A DNA stretch of 64,000 nt from Camarhynchus parvulus (Eukaryota > Chordata > Aves > Passeriformes > Thraupidae), in assembly GCF_901933205.1 (NCBI RefSeq), contig NC_044574.1, forward strand, positions 21,685,733-21,749,732, read 5' to 3'. Within the stretch, counting starts at the first letter, position 1. Each line of letters starts with the position of its first letter. A program made the position numbers and the translations under genes. Of the stretch, positions 1-13,400 are shown piece after piece. The notes beneath the pieces are model-generated. The model was not told where the DNA came from and made no database searches. It saw only the letters and a program-made list of their open reading frames with translations.

Positions 1-3000
1 CCTTGGCACCTTAAGACATTTTAACTTAAATTTGGAATAGGTCAGTTATGCATTCAGGGAGAAATTCTTTGTCTCTGATAATTCAATGCAGAGAGTCTCG
101 CTAACACACAACCACTGTAAGTTTTTCCCACCTTTTCTGCCACTCCTCCCTGCAGGACTATAGATTTATCCAACACAGACAGACCAAAGCTGACTTCACA
201 TGTATTTCCCAGAGCCAGGGTGTAACAGAGCACACTACAGAGTCTATCAAGCTGACTAAACTTCTGCTGAGATCCTGAGTAACACCTAGCCCTATAAGAC
301 CAGGAACACTGATTGCTGAACTCTTCCTGATGATTAAGCTACCTAACATGATAACATGGCCTAGCTGTGCTTCATTTAGACATCAGTATTGAAAACAAAG
401 GGTGGTCTCTTCTGCTGATAAACCCAACTGGACTTTCTTGCTCAGATGTCTCTATAGTATATTTCATCAGTTGTTTTGTTTCTGAAATAAGAATCCTGGT
501 CTACTACAAGTCCCTTGTATAAATTTAGTGAAGACCAAAACCATTCTTCAGCTTTGATATACTCAGACTGAAGTATATGTACTCTGAAGGAAACTGTCTG
601 AGTGAAGCTCTGACTTCCATTGTGTGTTTCAGAATAGAAGTGGAAGAGTGGCTGGCTGGCCATCCCATCCAGTGCCATCCTGTCCCATCCTCGCCCCTGC
701 TGCCTCTCTCCTGTTCCACATAATGCATTGAAAGCACCCCTAATCCAGCATGGCAGCTCTGTAACCTGTGCTCCTTGGGCATATATCCCTTACTTCCCTT
801 TCACAGAAGTGTAACAGTGTCATGGTTCCATTTTCTACACAGCATCTAGCCAGAGCACACCATGGATATAATAGCATCCCAAGAGGGAACTGGAAAGGGC
901 ATTCCTCAAGCAGTGAAATTGATTCCCTGTCCCTAAGCATGAGAGCAGTATGAAATGTGTTCCATCTTTGGGAAGGTTGCAAACTATTTCTTTCAGTGTG
1001 ATTTTTCAGTTAGTTCCCTGTTTTCGAATCCATGGCTCGCTGTTTATTTACTTCCGGAAATCCTTTCACATTTTCAAATCCTAGAAATCACAGGATCAAA
1101 AAAGGCATTAATTGATTTTTTTTTTCTCTCTCTAAGGATTTTTAGTAGGTACACAGTGCCTAAGAAAGAAAATACTCTTTCAGAACTTGGTTTATTTATA
1201 CTAAAAGATTACTAATTTGACCAGAAGACTCTTGGAAACAATAAAACTTTTGTTACAGTGGCTCCATATGTCCTAGTCATTGTCATCAGTTACTTTATTA
1301 ACAAAATAATAAACCCTTTTTATAGTATCATCTTAGAAACCATGGGAGGGAAATAAATTTTCTAAGACTAGAAAGTTTTTACTAAGAAAATTGAATGTTT
1401 GACCACATTGTTCTTGTGAATGACTGAATTTTACCTTCATAGTAAAACAAGATTTCCTCTGTGCAAGGGGAATTTATTGAACACCACTAGCTTTACTTCA
1501 GAAGCACTGCTAACTCAAATAAACCTCAATGATAATTGAAAGTGTCTTGCTAAACCCAAACAATATTAATGCAAAGTTACATTTCACTTATCAGCAAATC
1601 CTATCACCTTAGTCTTTCACCTTCAGCAACTTCTGAATAATACTCCTCAAAGAATGGCAGTCTTTGTGCAAACACCCTATAGTAGAATGGAAAACACTTC
1701 CTGTCTACAGGCAGAGGACTCACCACAATCACTTGTATTATTTATAAACCTTAGGAAATCCAAGCAATCTGTCCAGTTAATCTATCTGGGAGAGGGAGGG
1801 AGGTGAGGGTGAAATGTTGGATTAAAAAAAAAAAAAAAGTTCATTTGAACTGAATTATCTTTAATATAGTCATTTCTGTCATTACATTATTTTAGATACA
1901 CAAAAACTAATAAGACAAAACTAGATATCTCCAAATAATTTTTGTCTTCATAGAAGATTGTGATTATTTTTTGCTTGCTCTTAATCAGGATAAAAGCATG
2001 CCTAGATGAACCAGATTTCTTTAATTTTCACTGAACTTATCTCTAACTAAACCTTAGTTGAGGAGAAATCCTTTTGATATGTGCTATCAAAAACATTACC
2101 CAAAACATTATTATCCAGCTATTGAAAAGATATGTAAAGCCTGCCATAAAGCATGGAATATAAGAGGTAGAGATACTCAGATGTTTGAGGGAATGTGGCT
2201 TGACAGAGCCAGAAAATATCCAGGAGCAGATCCAGCAAGACAAAGGCAGCAGTCTAGTTTTCAGTGATGAAAAAGAGTCAGGGTAGCAAGAAACATGGAA
2301 ACAGAAAACAAAGCATATTTCCCATAAAAAGCTATAGTGGTAGAGCCACAGTACCAGGAGAAAAACAGTGACTGCCAATACGTAAATGGGCATGTACATG
2401 CAAAGAGGAATTTAGTTGCAAAAGAGATCTGCTAAGAGTATTACCTTTAAATTCTTACACCAAACCACATACAGCTCCAGAAGGACTTAACTTTCTCTTT
2501 CATCTTGGAGTCCTTTGCACTTTTATTTAGAAGGGGTTCTCAGTTGCCTGTAGTTAAACTACTTGGTTAAATGCAGGGTTATGCTGCAAACAAGCCATTA
2601 AAGGAAATCAAATCCTAAGCTCGTGCTTCAGAACTCTTTTTGAAAGTACATAAAATATAAAATACACAGAGGAAAGAATTGGGATTCTTCACTGACACCT
2701 CATATGCACAGCTGATCACAAGCCTTAGAATATGCTCACAAGGAACTTATCTTCTCAGTTATGTATAGTTGTGGCCTCAGTAACTTGAAATATTTTATTT
2801 TCTTTAATTACGCACTTCTGTTTAAGAAATTAAACAGGCAGATTTTAGAGCTACTCAGAATTTTAAAATTATTATCAAAAGAGTATATGTAATTTTAAAA
2901 AAAAAATTTATTGAGAATAGTAATTGGAAATGTCTGGTATTCTCTCCACTTTCTTTTTTTCCCCCATCAGAATTCCCCATTTAGTTTTGTCAAACACTCT

Positions 3001-6000
3001 GTTTAGTCATTTTGAAAAGTGAGGCATTACCAAAAATGTTCAAAATTTATTTCTTTAGCCAATGAAAGAATTACATAATATTTAAAGGCACAATAACTGG
3101 TGTCATTCACTGTCCTATTCCTCAGTGGTTAAAATATCCATGAACTACTTTTGAAAAAGAATACAAACTAATTAAAAAATAAATAAGCTACATGTCAACA
3201 CAGAATTTCGTATATATATATATGTGTGTGTGTGTATATATATATTTAAATACATATTTATAGAACTAGTTTATATTTCTGCATTGTGTGTTATCAAGGA
3301 AAATAATAGGAAAAATATATGTTATATCCATCTGTCAAGAATGAAAACAATTGTTTAACAGAGAAGTAAAGGAGAAGGTATCCTTAGATATCAAGGGAAT
3401 TTTTAGAAGGAGAATGCCAATATTTTCAAATATCTGTTCAGGCAACATCCTGAATGGGTTGTAATATAAGAGCTGCTTCTAATTGAGAGAAAGGATTTTT
3501 TCAGGTAGAATAAAAAGTACCTTCAAGTCTGACGAGATCATGATAACACAGCAAAGAATAAAACTTTTATGGCTAACAATGCTGTTGAAACAAGCTCCTA
3601 GAGCACGAATAAGCTAGAATTTGTAACACCGGGAGAGGCCTTACCCTTTGCTGCCCCTACTCTGAGCTGCTTTTTCCTGCCACTGTGAATCTCTTCCTCT
3701 GAGTGCTGCTGCCTGGTGTTTGCAAAGCTGCACGATGAACTGGAATAGCATAATAACACACATTGAGAAATAACCTCTTCAAAAGAGCTTTAACCCAAAT
3801 CTGTTCCCAGGGTAGTACATGGCTGAATGAAGACCTGTGTCAGCACAAGGGAGATGTTATCAGTGAAATGCAGGGAGGGAACAAAAAGACCTGCAGTAGA
3901 ACAAATTTATGCCCATTTAGGCTACAGAACTATGATGTCATTAATCACTAGCCCACTTGACACTGATGGTAAGAGACTTATTTGATTGTCACTGAAATCT
4001 ACAAAGCCTTCTATTTATCTGTCCCTGTACTTTATTTATCTAATAGTGTGTATTCTATAAATCTGATCAAGAATTAAGATTTTTATCCATGGATATGCCT
4101 ATGACAAGGCTATAAAAAACCCCTCCAGCTTATGAAATGAGGATCACCTAAATCCCCACCACACCTTTGAGATGCTGACATTATTTGTCTGTAGAACTAT
4201 GTACACCAGACAGCCTTTAGTTTCAGTGCAATTTCCTTACATTAAAATTCTATTCTCTGCTCTGTTCTGCAGGTTTATCATATTCCAGAAACTGTGCCAA
4301 GTTCAGCTGAATTAAAGGGAACACAGGCCCACTAACACAGTTTTTGCCACAGGTGATCATGAACCCTGGTATTTCACTAAAGTGACTGCTTTGCCTTTTA
4401 AATAAATAAGTAAATATGCAACCAAATAAATAGATGACCAGTACAGCTTCTTTCAACATATAAAGAGCAGTTATGAGCTAGGTAGAGAAATCAATGTCTT
4501 CACAGATGAAATATTAGGAGCCATTCTCTAGGGAAAGAGAGTACATTTCAACTACTTGTAATCCATTCAAATCAGCTGTCCAGATGAAAAGATTGTACAA
4601 TAAAGCTACTACCAATGGAGCACAATTTATGCACTTTCAGTAGTGCCACAATAAACTGCAGGTGTCTGGAAAAATTAACTATATTACTGAAAGCTTCACT
4701 ATTGTTTTTCTGCTGTACAAAACCTACTTTTCATACTGTTCTTGATTACTTCTGTTGGACTATAGGCACTTAGCATATGGTCATTTTAAATGCAAATATT
4801 AAGGGTATGAAAAGGCGCACACTGAATTTTGGATCCATCCCAGGAAAGAAAGCGGCTTGATAATAAGAAAAATCTTATTAGTTCCCAAGAAAAAATTTGC
4901 TTTGGCCACCCAAATAAGAAAACACATTTGGCAAAATAGTATGAAATATGAATGGGGACTTATGAGAAGGATTTTGGCCACTTTCCCTAGAGGAGGAAAG
5001 CAAATGAAGAATTGACAAGTCTTAAATGATGGATATATTGACACAGCAAAACTGCTAATGATATGTGCCACTGATTACTTTTGAAAGCAAAAGATAATAG
5101 AAATTTTCCAGAAAGTTTCTCTGGTCATGAATAATGTAAAATCATTTGAATAAACCAACCATTTTACATTTCAACAGATCTGAAAGAAACGGGAAAAAAA
5201 GAAAGAAAAAATGTTTTGTTTTTTTTCTGTGGAATTTGATGAATCAGAATGTAAGAGAAATAAATTGAATAATACAAAGTTGGGTGACAATAAATAGGGT
5301 CGAGAATAGTAACTGAACACAATTGTTGTCGTTGAAATATAACTTAAAGAAAAAATCAGATAAAGATTAAAAATTCTAAGACTTAAGATAAGGAAAAACA
5401 AGGTGTGTGGTTTAGGTTCTTGAGAGTTTTGTAGAGCCAAAAGGGACAATAAAATATGTGTACTTCAGACAAACTTACAGGGGAGACTGTGTCAGACCTC
5501 AGAGCAAAAACATCAGACCATGAATCTCTAAAACAGCCAAACTCCTTGTTTATCTCAGGTTGCCCCTGAGATAAATTACCTACCTGTGTCTGAGTTCCTG
5601 CTTCCAGCTCTGAGTTTCCAGGCACTCACTTTTGTGAGCATTCCCTGCCTGTACCCAAAGTTCATGCTGAAGTAATTGGGGATGCGCAAAGTACCTTTCA
5701 TATCAAGCCCCTTTTTGTTCAGTAGCTTTCATGAGAACAAAAAGAGTCCTTTCACCATTTAAATCTTAACAATTTTGCACTTCCAGAATTATAGAAAAGG
5801 AAGAATGTTAATTTATATCTTTCTTTTTGCATTGTTTTGTTCTATCTTTTCTCTACATCTTTATGTTATCTTTTAAAAAGCACCCTTTCTTCACTGATTA
5901 CTGTAATTATATAACACATTTAAATGTATATTTCTGTAAATGTAAAGTAATCATTGACTGTAAACAGTTGAAAGGTTGATCCAGGTTTTAAAAATCTTAT

Positions 6001-6879
6001 TAGATTTCTTAAGTTCTGACTTTCTTAATTTAGGCTTTGCTAAGAAAGTAATGTCATACAATGGAACATTAGAACATAATTACATTTTCTGCTCTGCCTT
6101 CCACATTGCTTAGCTCTCATAGTCATACACACACTATAAATCAAAGATTTTAATTTATCACATTTCTGTTGAGCCTTTTGTATGAAATTATTTAAAGTAT
6201 ATTTATAGCAGATAGAAGAACATTCCTTGAATGTAGTTTCAACTCAAATATTGGAAAACCAAACACTTTTTTTCTTTCAAAGACATGCATTTGCATGCAT
6301 GTATGCTCATACATGAACAACATATGTATAAATAAATGCAGAGATTTAATTTGGACTTATGAGGCATTGATGTTTATAATATCATTACTTCTATGTGCTT
6401 CCTCTGTTTTAAGTGATTAAGATATATTCAAGTAATATTTTCACAGATTTCATAAATATATACAACAATTTTCTATCTGTTATCAATCATTGAGCTTTCT
6501 GTTTCAGGAATCTGAGACTTGAGAAACACTTAAAACACAAAATTGATCTAGGATCCCAAGAATTAGAATATATTCAGAGAGAAATAGAAGCATGAGAAGA
6601 AGATACATCTCATTATATAAACTCATTATGTAGCAGGATGCTCTGCCCTGGACTGTGGTCAGAGAACTCGGACAAAGCCCTTTTTGCAAGGCTATCAGTA
6701 GCAGATTGACAGGGGGCATCATGTGCTGTGTTTGGTGTTGAATTGTACTAACACCAGTCTGCTCACTAACTCCAAATTAACATCTTGACACTGAGGTAGT
6801 TTGACTGACTTTGAATCACTTTATAGTATAGAAGTTCAGTCCACTCTCATATGATTAGCTTCTTCTAGCCTATTCTTCC
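1..6879. other. Gene-free AT-rich unique sequence
   Basis: I see no gene or recognisable repeat family here. A TA/TG microsatellite lies at 3211-3245. Two patches are less AT-rich than the rest, about 600-940 and 3600-3760, but neither has a coding frame or motif I recognise. A 69-codon plus-strand frame at 2058-2267 contains a Cys-x2-Cys-His string (KICKACHK) but matches no family I know and is probably chance. Confidence 0.6.
3211..3245. repeat. TA/TG dinucleotide microsatellite
   Basis: Alternating TA, then TG, then TA units run without interruption over about 35 bases. This is an ordinary compound microsatellite in AT-rich DNA and no function is implied. Confidence 0.9.
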
Positions 6880-7452
6880 ATGGAGTGTGTGGAGATTTCT
6901 CTCCTGGGGAGGGGGCAGCCCCCAAGGATGCTATTTGAGGTTGAGTCAAAGAGATCTGCCCACTGCCATTGAAACTGTGGGGACAAAAAAAACTCTCTAA
7001 TACCATCTTTTAAGTGTTAGAGAATTTCTTTATTGTGGCCAGGATGTGCAATGAAAATCATTGCCAGGATATGCAGTAGAAATCACACATGGGTTTTTAA
7101 CAGATTTTTTACATATTTATACATTAAAAAAAAATCCATTCATCAGTTCCTAGTATTTGATCTCCTATTGGTTATTATCCCTTCACCTTCAATTAATGCT
7201 AATTTGGCCCTCTATCTTTGGTTCTCTTATCAATCTTTTCACAGGCTGGGTATCTCTGACCAGACTAGGGGTGTAATCTCCTCTGTATTTTCTGGCTACT
7301 TGCCAATGTGTAGATGTTAAACTTCTAGAGTCTAGGAATCTCCTGTTTGTTGAATGAGGCCCGTGAGGCCTCATCCAGCGAAACTCAAACCCTTGGTGAA
7401 CAGTCTTTTGAAGAGAAAGCTCAATTCCCCCCCACCTTGGCAAAGGCAAACA
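6880..7452 (-). mobile_element. Probable endogenous retrovirus LTR with a short internal piece
   Basis: The proposed LTR covers 6976-7452, about 477 bp, and on either strand starts with TGT and ends with ACA. Read on the minus strand it has a polyadenylation signal AATAAA at 7034-7029, then a hairpin with arms at 7014-7022 and 6995-7003 (8 of 9 pairs plus a G-T), then a short U5 ending at TGTCCCCACA. A poly(A) signal followed at once by such a hairpin is typical of a retroviral R region. The sequence at 6880-6975 would be the start of the internal region, because no direct repeat flanks the LTR as it would for a solo copy. The layout resembles avian ERVL-type LTRs as I remember them, but the class is not established. 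No gag, pol or env frame is present. It could instead be another GC-mixed interspersed repeat. Confidence 0.5.
7029..7034 (-). promoter_or_regulatory. Polyadenylation signal of the probable LTR
   Basis: AATAAA on the minus strand lies 7 bases before a hairpin formed by CTCTAATAC and GTGTTAGAG. The order fits the R region of an LTR. It has meaning only if the LTR call is right. Confidence 0.4.
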
Positions 7453-10400
7453 AACCCATGATTACTATTACATAAAAGCCAAAAGAATTTTTAAGTTATT
7501 TCCAACACTACGAGTATTGATATTGATTATAGCGAGTTACATCAATATCTACTAATTCTAATTCTGATATCTAATAATTGTTTCCTTTTTGTTATCACCT
7601 CTCCTTAATATCATTGCTTTGATACAATGCACTATCCTATACTATACACTACTAGTAGGCTTAGTTTTTTACTGTGTAGTAAATAATTCTGATTATAATT
7701 TTTTATCCAATCATTTTTCATAATAAATAATTTAATTTTATATAAATATATCTGTTTTGTCATTATTAATTGTATGGGACAAAGTTATTAAAACCAATGA
7801 CAAAGTCTGGGGCTAAGATTGGATACAGCCACAACCAGACTTCTATCTGAAAAGGAACTTAGAAAGCACAGGGGTTCTTTCTGCATCTTGTGGCTCAGCA
7901 GCAGGGCTTCTCTAATAAACTGTGCCTAAATTTGTCTGAAGCTCCCACTCCACCCATGGCAGGGGTCTGGGTGATGCTCTAGCATTTCCAATTTTTCTGT
8001 TACTCTAATGTTTTTGATGGTTCTGATTTGGGCACCCACCAATATCTGCCAGGCCAGCTTAACTTCCATACTCTGTGGCTGTCTTTGGTGTAACAGCATA
8101 GTATGTTATAGACTAAGTCTACATATTTGCTGTGATCTGAAAGTCTGGCACTAAGCTGTCTTGAATGATTTCCTTTTGCCATGCCTTTCAAAATTATTAA
8201 GTTCAGCATGACCACCATGCATAGACAGTTCTACTGGTTTCAGTAGTTCTGAATTTATATTTTCATAACCACTTTTATTACTATATAATAAATACTATAT
8301 GCTCTTCAATTGTATATCCTTATTTGCAAACAGAAATAGAATTTAAAGTCATTGATGGGGTTCTCTTACCAGTGTGTCATTAGAGGTATATTTTTTCAGA
8401 AAGAGCAATTTCAGAGGGACAAAGGAAGACACACAAGAGAATTTTAGGAGTGGGTCAGGAGAGAAGAGATAAAAGGCCATGCAGAGCAGAGAGAAGAATA
8501 GGTGAAAGCTAAGGTTTCAGGTGAAATAATGCTGCTGCAGGCAAGAGTGACCAAGTGTCTGAACAAGCCTAGCTGTCCCCCAGACTTCCGTGATGAAGAC
8601 ATCAACTCTTACTGGATGTTACTGACTCCTCTCAAGGACAGAGATGAGCTGTAATCTCCTTTAGTCACCCATGACTGTCCTGCCACGCTGACTGTTTAAG
8701 CAAGATCATCTGAATGAAAGTGTAAAAGCAAACTTGAGGAATTCACCCTTCTGTGTCCACTAGAGAAATTTCATCCTCCCTCCCGTTACTTTTCAAGTCC
8801 TCATGGGAGGAGTGTCTCCTCTCAGTTTCTCAGTTTTAAAAGGTAGAGGTATTTAAAGTATTAACTGCCTTACCTAGAAACTGAATTAACTTGTATATTT
8901 GCATACTTCAGATAAGAATTGAGTCCAAAATATTCAATGCTGGGAGCCACTTAAGGCTTTAATTAGGAATAAACAAGGAAAGGAATAAGAGATTCACACA
9001 TTATTGATAATCTCAAAGCTCAAAATTACATTTGCAGGGACATCTTTGTTCTACATGAAAGCAAAAGAACTATGCTGAAACATTTTTCTCACAGTAGGAG
9101 CCTTTTGTCAATTTGCTGAAGAAATTATGCTAAAAAACTACACAAAAGCAAGTTTTTCTTACTCTTCCACTTGTCTAAAAACCAGAACTAGACGAATTAG
9201 ATAAAATGAAAGGAAACTTTCACCTGAGAAAATCACTGACTTCCATTAAGGACCTCATCAATGCACATTATAGCAGATTAAAAAAATTCTGTTAGCCAGG
9301 GGGACAAAGAGACTACATACTAATTATTCCTTTTGATCTTCACTTGCTGGAAGACATCTGACAACTGTCAGAGATAAAGCTTACAATTAGGCAGCTTTTT
9401 TTAATAATTAAGTACAGGAACTGAAGCTTTCCCTAGACTTGTCTTTTCTTCTTTCTTTTACTACCTCTGGCTGTATTATTGCCAAGCCAGCTGAGAAGTC
9501 ACATACAGCCATTTTCTCCCTTTGCCCACATACAATCAAATTGAAAATCTGTGAATGAAACTGCAGTCTACCTCAGTAACTAAGGTGACTGGGTTTCCAC
9601 CTCCATGCTAAGCAGTCATTTAGCAGAAATTAATAAGCGCTGACCTTTTTAGGGAGTCACTAAAAAAATTCACATTTTGTTTTCACTTTTGAAAGCTACA
9701 CAGTCTGTCTATTCAACCCTTAAAATCTCTGCTAATGCTATTTACAACTGGAAATAAAAACCCAAACAAACCATTAACAGCAAAAACTGAAGGGAAAAAA
9801 TACAAAAAACTAAGATGACCTTGACAAGGTGTTTTATTGCTCAATTAATCCCAGTACATATTTCTTACCTGTATTTGATCTACTCTGCATACAATCCACA
9901 TCTAATAAAACATTTAGCTTTAATCTAGATAATAGAAACAAGCTAACAAGCACTAGAAGTTAAGTGGTGCCTATTTCAAGGGCTGTCTTAATGACATAAA
10001 GAGGACTTACAAAGTGTGGAGAGTGCTATAGCAGTGATTTGCTGAGCTGAAGAGCACCCCTAACTAACACTTTGCTTGTGTGCTCCAGATCTACTGCGTC
10101 AATAGAAATGAAGAATGATTGGATACCCTCAAAGCTAATTATCTGCCAAAATTTTTGATTTATCTGGCATATTACTCTTGTTTGAAAGATGCAGATGTAA
10201 AAAAATGTATTACTTACAGAAATATATATCAGTATGCCTAAAAATGTATTATTTTCTAAATATTGATTACATAATATGTTTTCTTATATATAAATCTACT
10301 TAAAAATATAACCTCCAGATTCCTACATTAATAAAAATATGGAAAAACCCTCAGAAATTGTGAACCTCTTGCAGGTTCCCTATTGTGCAAAATTAGCATA

Positions 10401-13400
10401 TATTTAACAAGAATTTACCTTCTGAATTAGTGAAGGGGATGGTCCATAATGGGAATGTGAGAAGTCATCAACAGCATGCAGCTATTTCAACTAATTAGCT
10501 GTAAAGTGTTATCACTTTTTTTTCTTGATTTCCTGAAGTAGCTTTATACAGCCTAAGCTTGCAAACCCATGATTCTAATAAAACTGATCTTCTACAAACT
10601 CATCTATCTAATCCAATCCAATCTAATCTGCTCTAATCTAATCTAATCTAATCTCTTATACCAGTTTGATGAAACCTGGGCTTGATCCAATATAACATGA
10701 ATTGAAGTAATTGGACATTTTTTCCTGTTTCTAAAGGTCTGGATGAGATCCCATAAATATAATCTTAGTGCGAAGATTTTGTAATATAACAAACAATTAA
10801 TTTAAAAGGTTTTAAAGTTCAGGGTTATGTTTACAGAAAAAACCCAGACATACCAAATGATTCTTTCCAGATTAATATCCAGGAAAGCATGATAGTAAAC
10901 TGGCAATCAGGAATATTAAGAAACCTTATTATACCCTTTATTTTTTTATTGGTTTTATGTTGGGTTTGTCTTTATTCTCTGGGAGAAGCAGTTATTTGGT
11001 TGGTTGTCTACATTTTGAGAGTGATTCCAAAATCCTGACTTTAATAAAAGTAAGTTTAGCTGAAGTGATTTATAAACCATTCAACTGCAAAATACTTCCT
11101 CTTTGAGTTTTATTGTTACAACAACAAAAGGCTTGGAAACAAGAAGATGTTGCCAAGTACAAAACTAGCTCTCTTCCAGTCATAATGAATTCTGAGTGTG
11201 GTACATGTCCTCTTCTTCTGTACTGAGGAAAGAGATTTGAACATATTTGAGAAATAAGATTAAAAATGTCTAGTTAATTCCATGCTAGCAGACCAAATTG
11301 CCAGCTTCAAAGGGAACACTACTTTTCACTTGCAAAGATCATTCCTATTTGGATACCTAGTCCATCCTGTAAAAAAATTCAAATAATCATTTTATGAGAA
11401 GGAACCGCATCTGATTTCTTTCTTAAAGCTCAATTTCACATGAAATCCCCCAAAGTAGTGCTGATGTTCTATTTCTACAAAAATAATTTTTATGATGCAT
11501 TCTCTGGTCACAGGCACAAGTGATACTGATTTCCTCACGCCTCAGCTTTCCACTTCCCAAACCAGGGGATTAACAAGTAGAAATAATCCCTTGCTGAGAA
11601 TTAGGAATTCTCAGGAATCACCTGAGAAAATATTGACACTGAAACCTTGCTAAAAAGCAGGTCAACAATCACATACCACTTTTCAAGCCTGTGCCATTGT
11701 CTGTTGTAACCCCATTACTGCAGACACGAGCAAATCAGCTATATTGTAAGAACTGGGTTTTATAAATTTATTACATGAATTACAAGGATACATTACCCAA
11801 CTAAATTCTCCAGCCCTCTTATTTTTCCTTTTTTTCTTTTCTTTCCTTTTTTTATTGTTTTGTTTTATTTTGTTTCTTCTGGTGATTCACAGTTTTCAAG
11901 GATCTTGAAAAAATAACAGACATCTTTTACAAGTTATTTTCTCCCAAGAAGAGCCCCTGAGGGAAAGGAATCATGTGAACTCTGGTGCTTTTCCCTGTGC
12001 TCTGAGCAGTCTCCCTTGAAGGTGATATTTCAAAGTCAACTTTTTTTTACTCCTATGGTACATATTGTATCTTAATATATGCAAAAGAATACCAAAAGTA
12101 TTATCATCACTGCTATTCTCCTTCATGTTCTTTGGCAGTGGAAAAGAAAGAAAAAAGTCAATCAGAGACTTCTGTGCTTAAGCAGCTCACAGGTTTTAGT
12201 TCAATAACTTGAATCAATTAATACCTTCGAACATGGGCTTTTGAAAGAAGACTTTGCAACTTGAACAAAAATAAAGTTTTCTTTTACAAGCCTAGCTTTA
12301 TGAGTTTCATCATCCTTTGAAAAAGCCACACTCAATGCCTCAGGGAAAAAAAGTGATATCATTCCACAGAACAGGTAAAAGCTTTTGGATATTGTTTAGA
12401 TGTCAGTGATTTTTCTCCCAAGTACATCCTTAATTGCTTAAGAAGGATTATTAATTGCTATTATAGACTGTTCAGCAACCCTAATGGCTTATTGATGAAA
12501 TCTTATCTTCTTGAGGCTCTTGTTTTCATTTACTATGTTATCTCTATGGCTCATTCATTATAATATCAATCTTAGCCCAATTTAATCAAATAATTTTTTC
12601 CTGTTTCAAATTACACTCTTCCCCTCGACAAATAAAACATAGCACACCCATCACTTTGAGCCTTTTAAAACACAGCAAAAGGTTTGTGCATTTGTTCCTG
12701 CCTTGAACTTAAAATTCATTGATATACAACAGCACTTCTTTCAAGATTTATTTACTTTGCTTTGTACCCTGTGCTAGGGAATGTCCAGTTTGCCCACCTG
12801 CCTGTGTACCTTAACAACTATATACGCTTCAGTATGTGAAGAATATTGCTGTGTTCAGATATGTAAAGTACTACTGGTAGTAAAACTAGAATAGGTCAAA
12901 AAAGATGCTACTCAGTTGAAGCGAAAGTAAAGCTGTATACGTAATTGCTAAGTACAGCCACAATGCAAAAGTATCATGCTAGAAATATTTCCACTCCCTT
13001 TAGCTCTCGGCCTTTAGAATGTGCCAAATGCATCCAGGGAGTATGAAGTTCAGCTTGAGTAATGAAAAGGACCAAAAAAGAATATGGCAAGAAGAACACA
13101 GAAAATTATCAAACCTGAAATATTTTAAGCAGAGCGAAGATTTGTCATTATCCTGCAGAAAGCTAGGATGCACTGATCAGTAATGGTAAGGACAATTTGT
13201 GACTGATTAGTATATTCACATTTCAGTGAAAAAACATGACATGTTTGTAATTTATATAAAATATATATTTTTAAATTATAAATATGAAAAAATAACACAT
13301 CTAATTAATGGATCGAGTAAAACTCCTTCAGATTTAAGACAAGATAAATTGAAGTTTGGAGACTAAAAATTTATTCTTTTTGGTTAAATTCCATATATTA

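Noticed and set aside
2058..2267. 69-codon plus-strand frame with a Cys-x2-Cys-His string, considered as a retroviral zinc knuckle
   Set aside because: The spacing does not fit a CCHC knuckle and no flanking viral sequence is recognisable.
7800..8000. Possible old LTR with AATAAA near 7913
   Set aside because: No recognisable ends, promoter or family similarity; the signal alone is common in AT-rich DNA.
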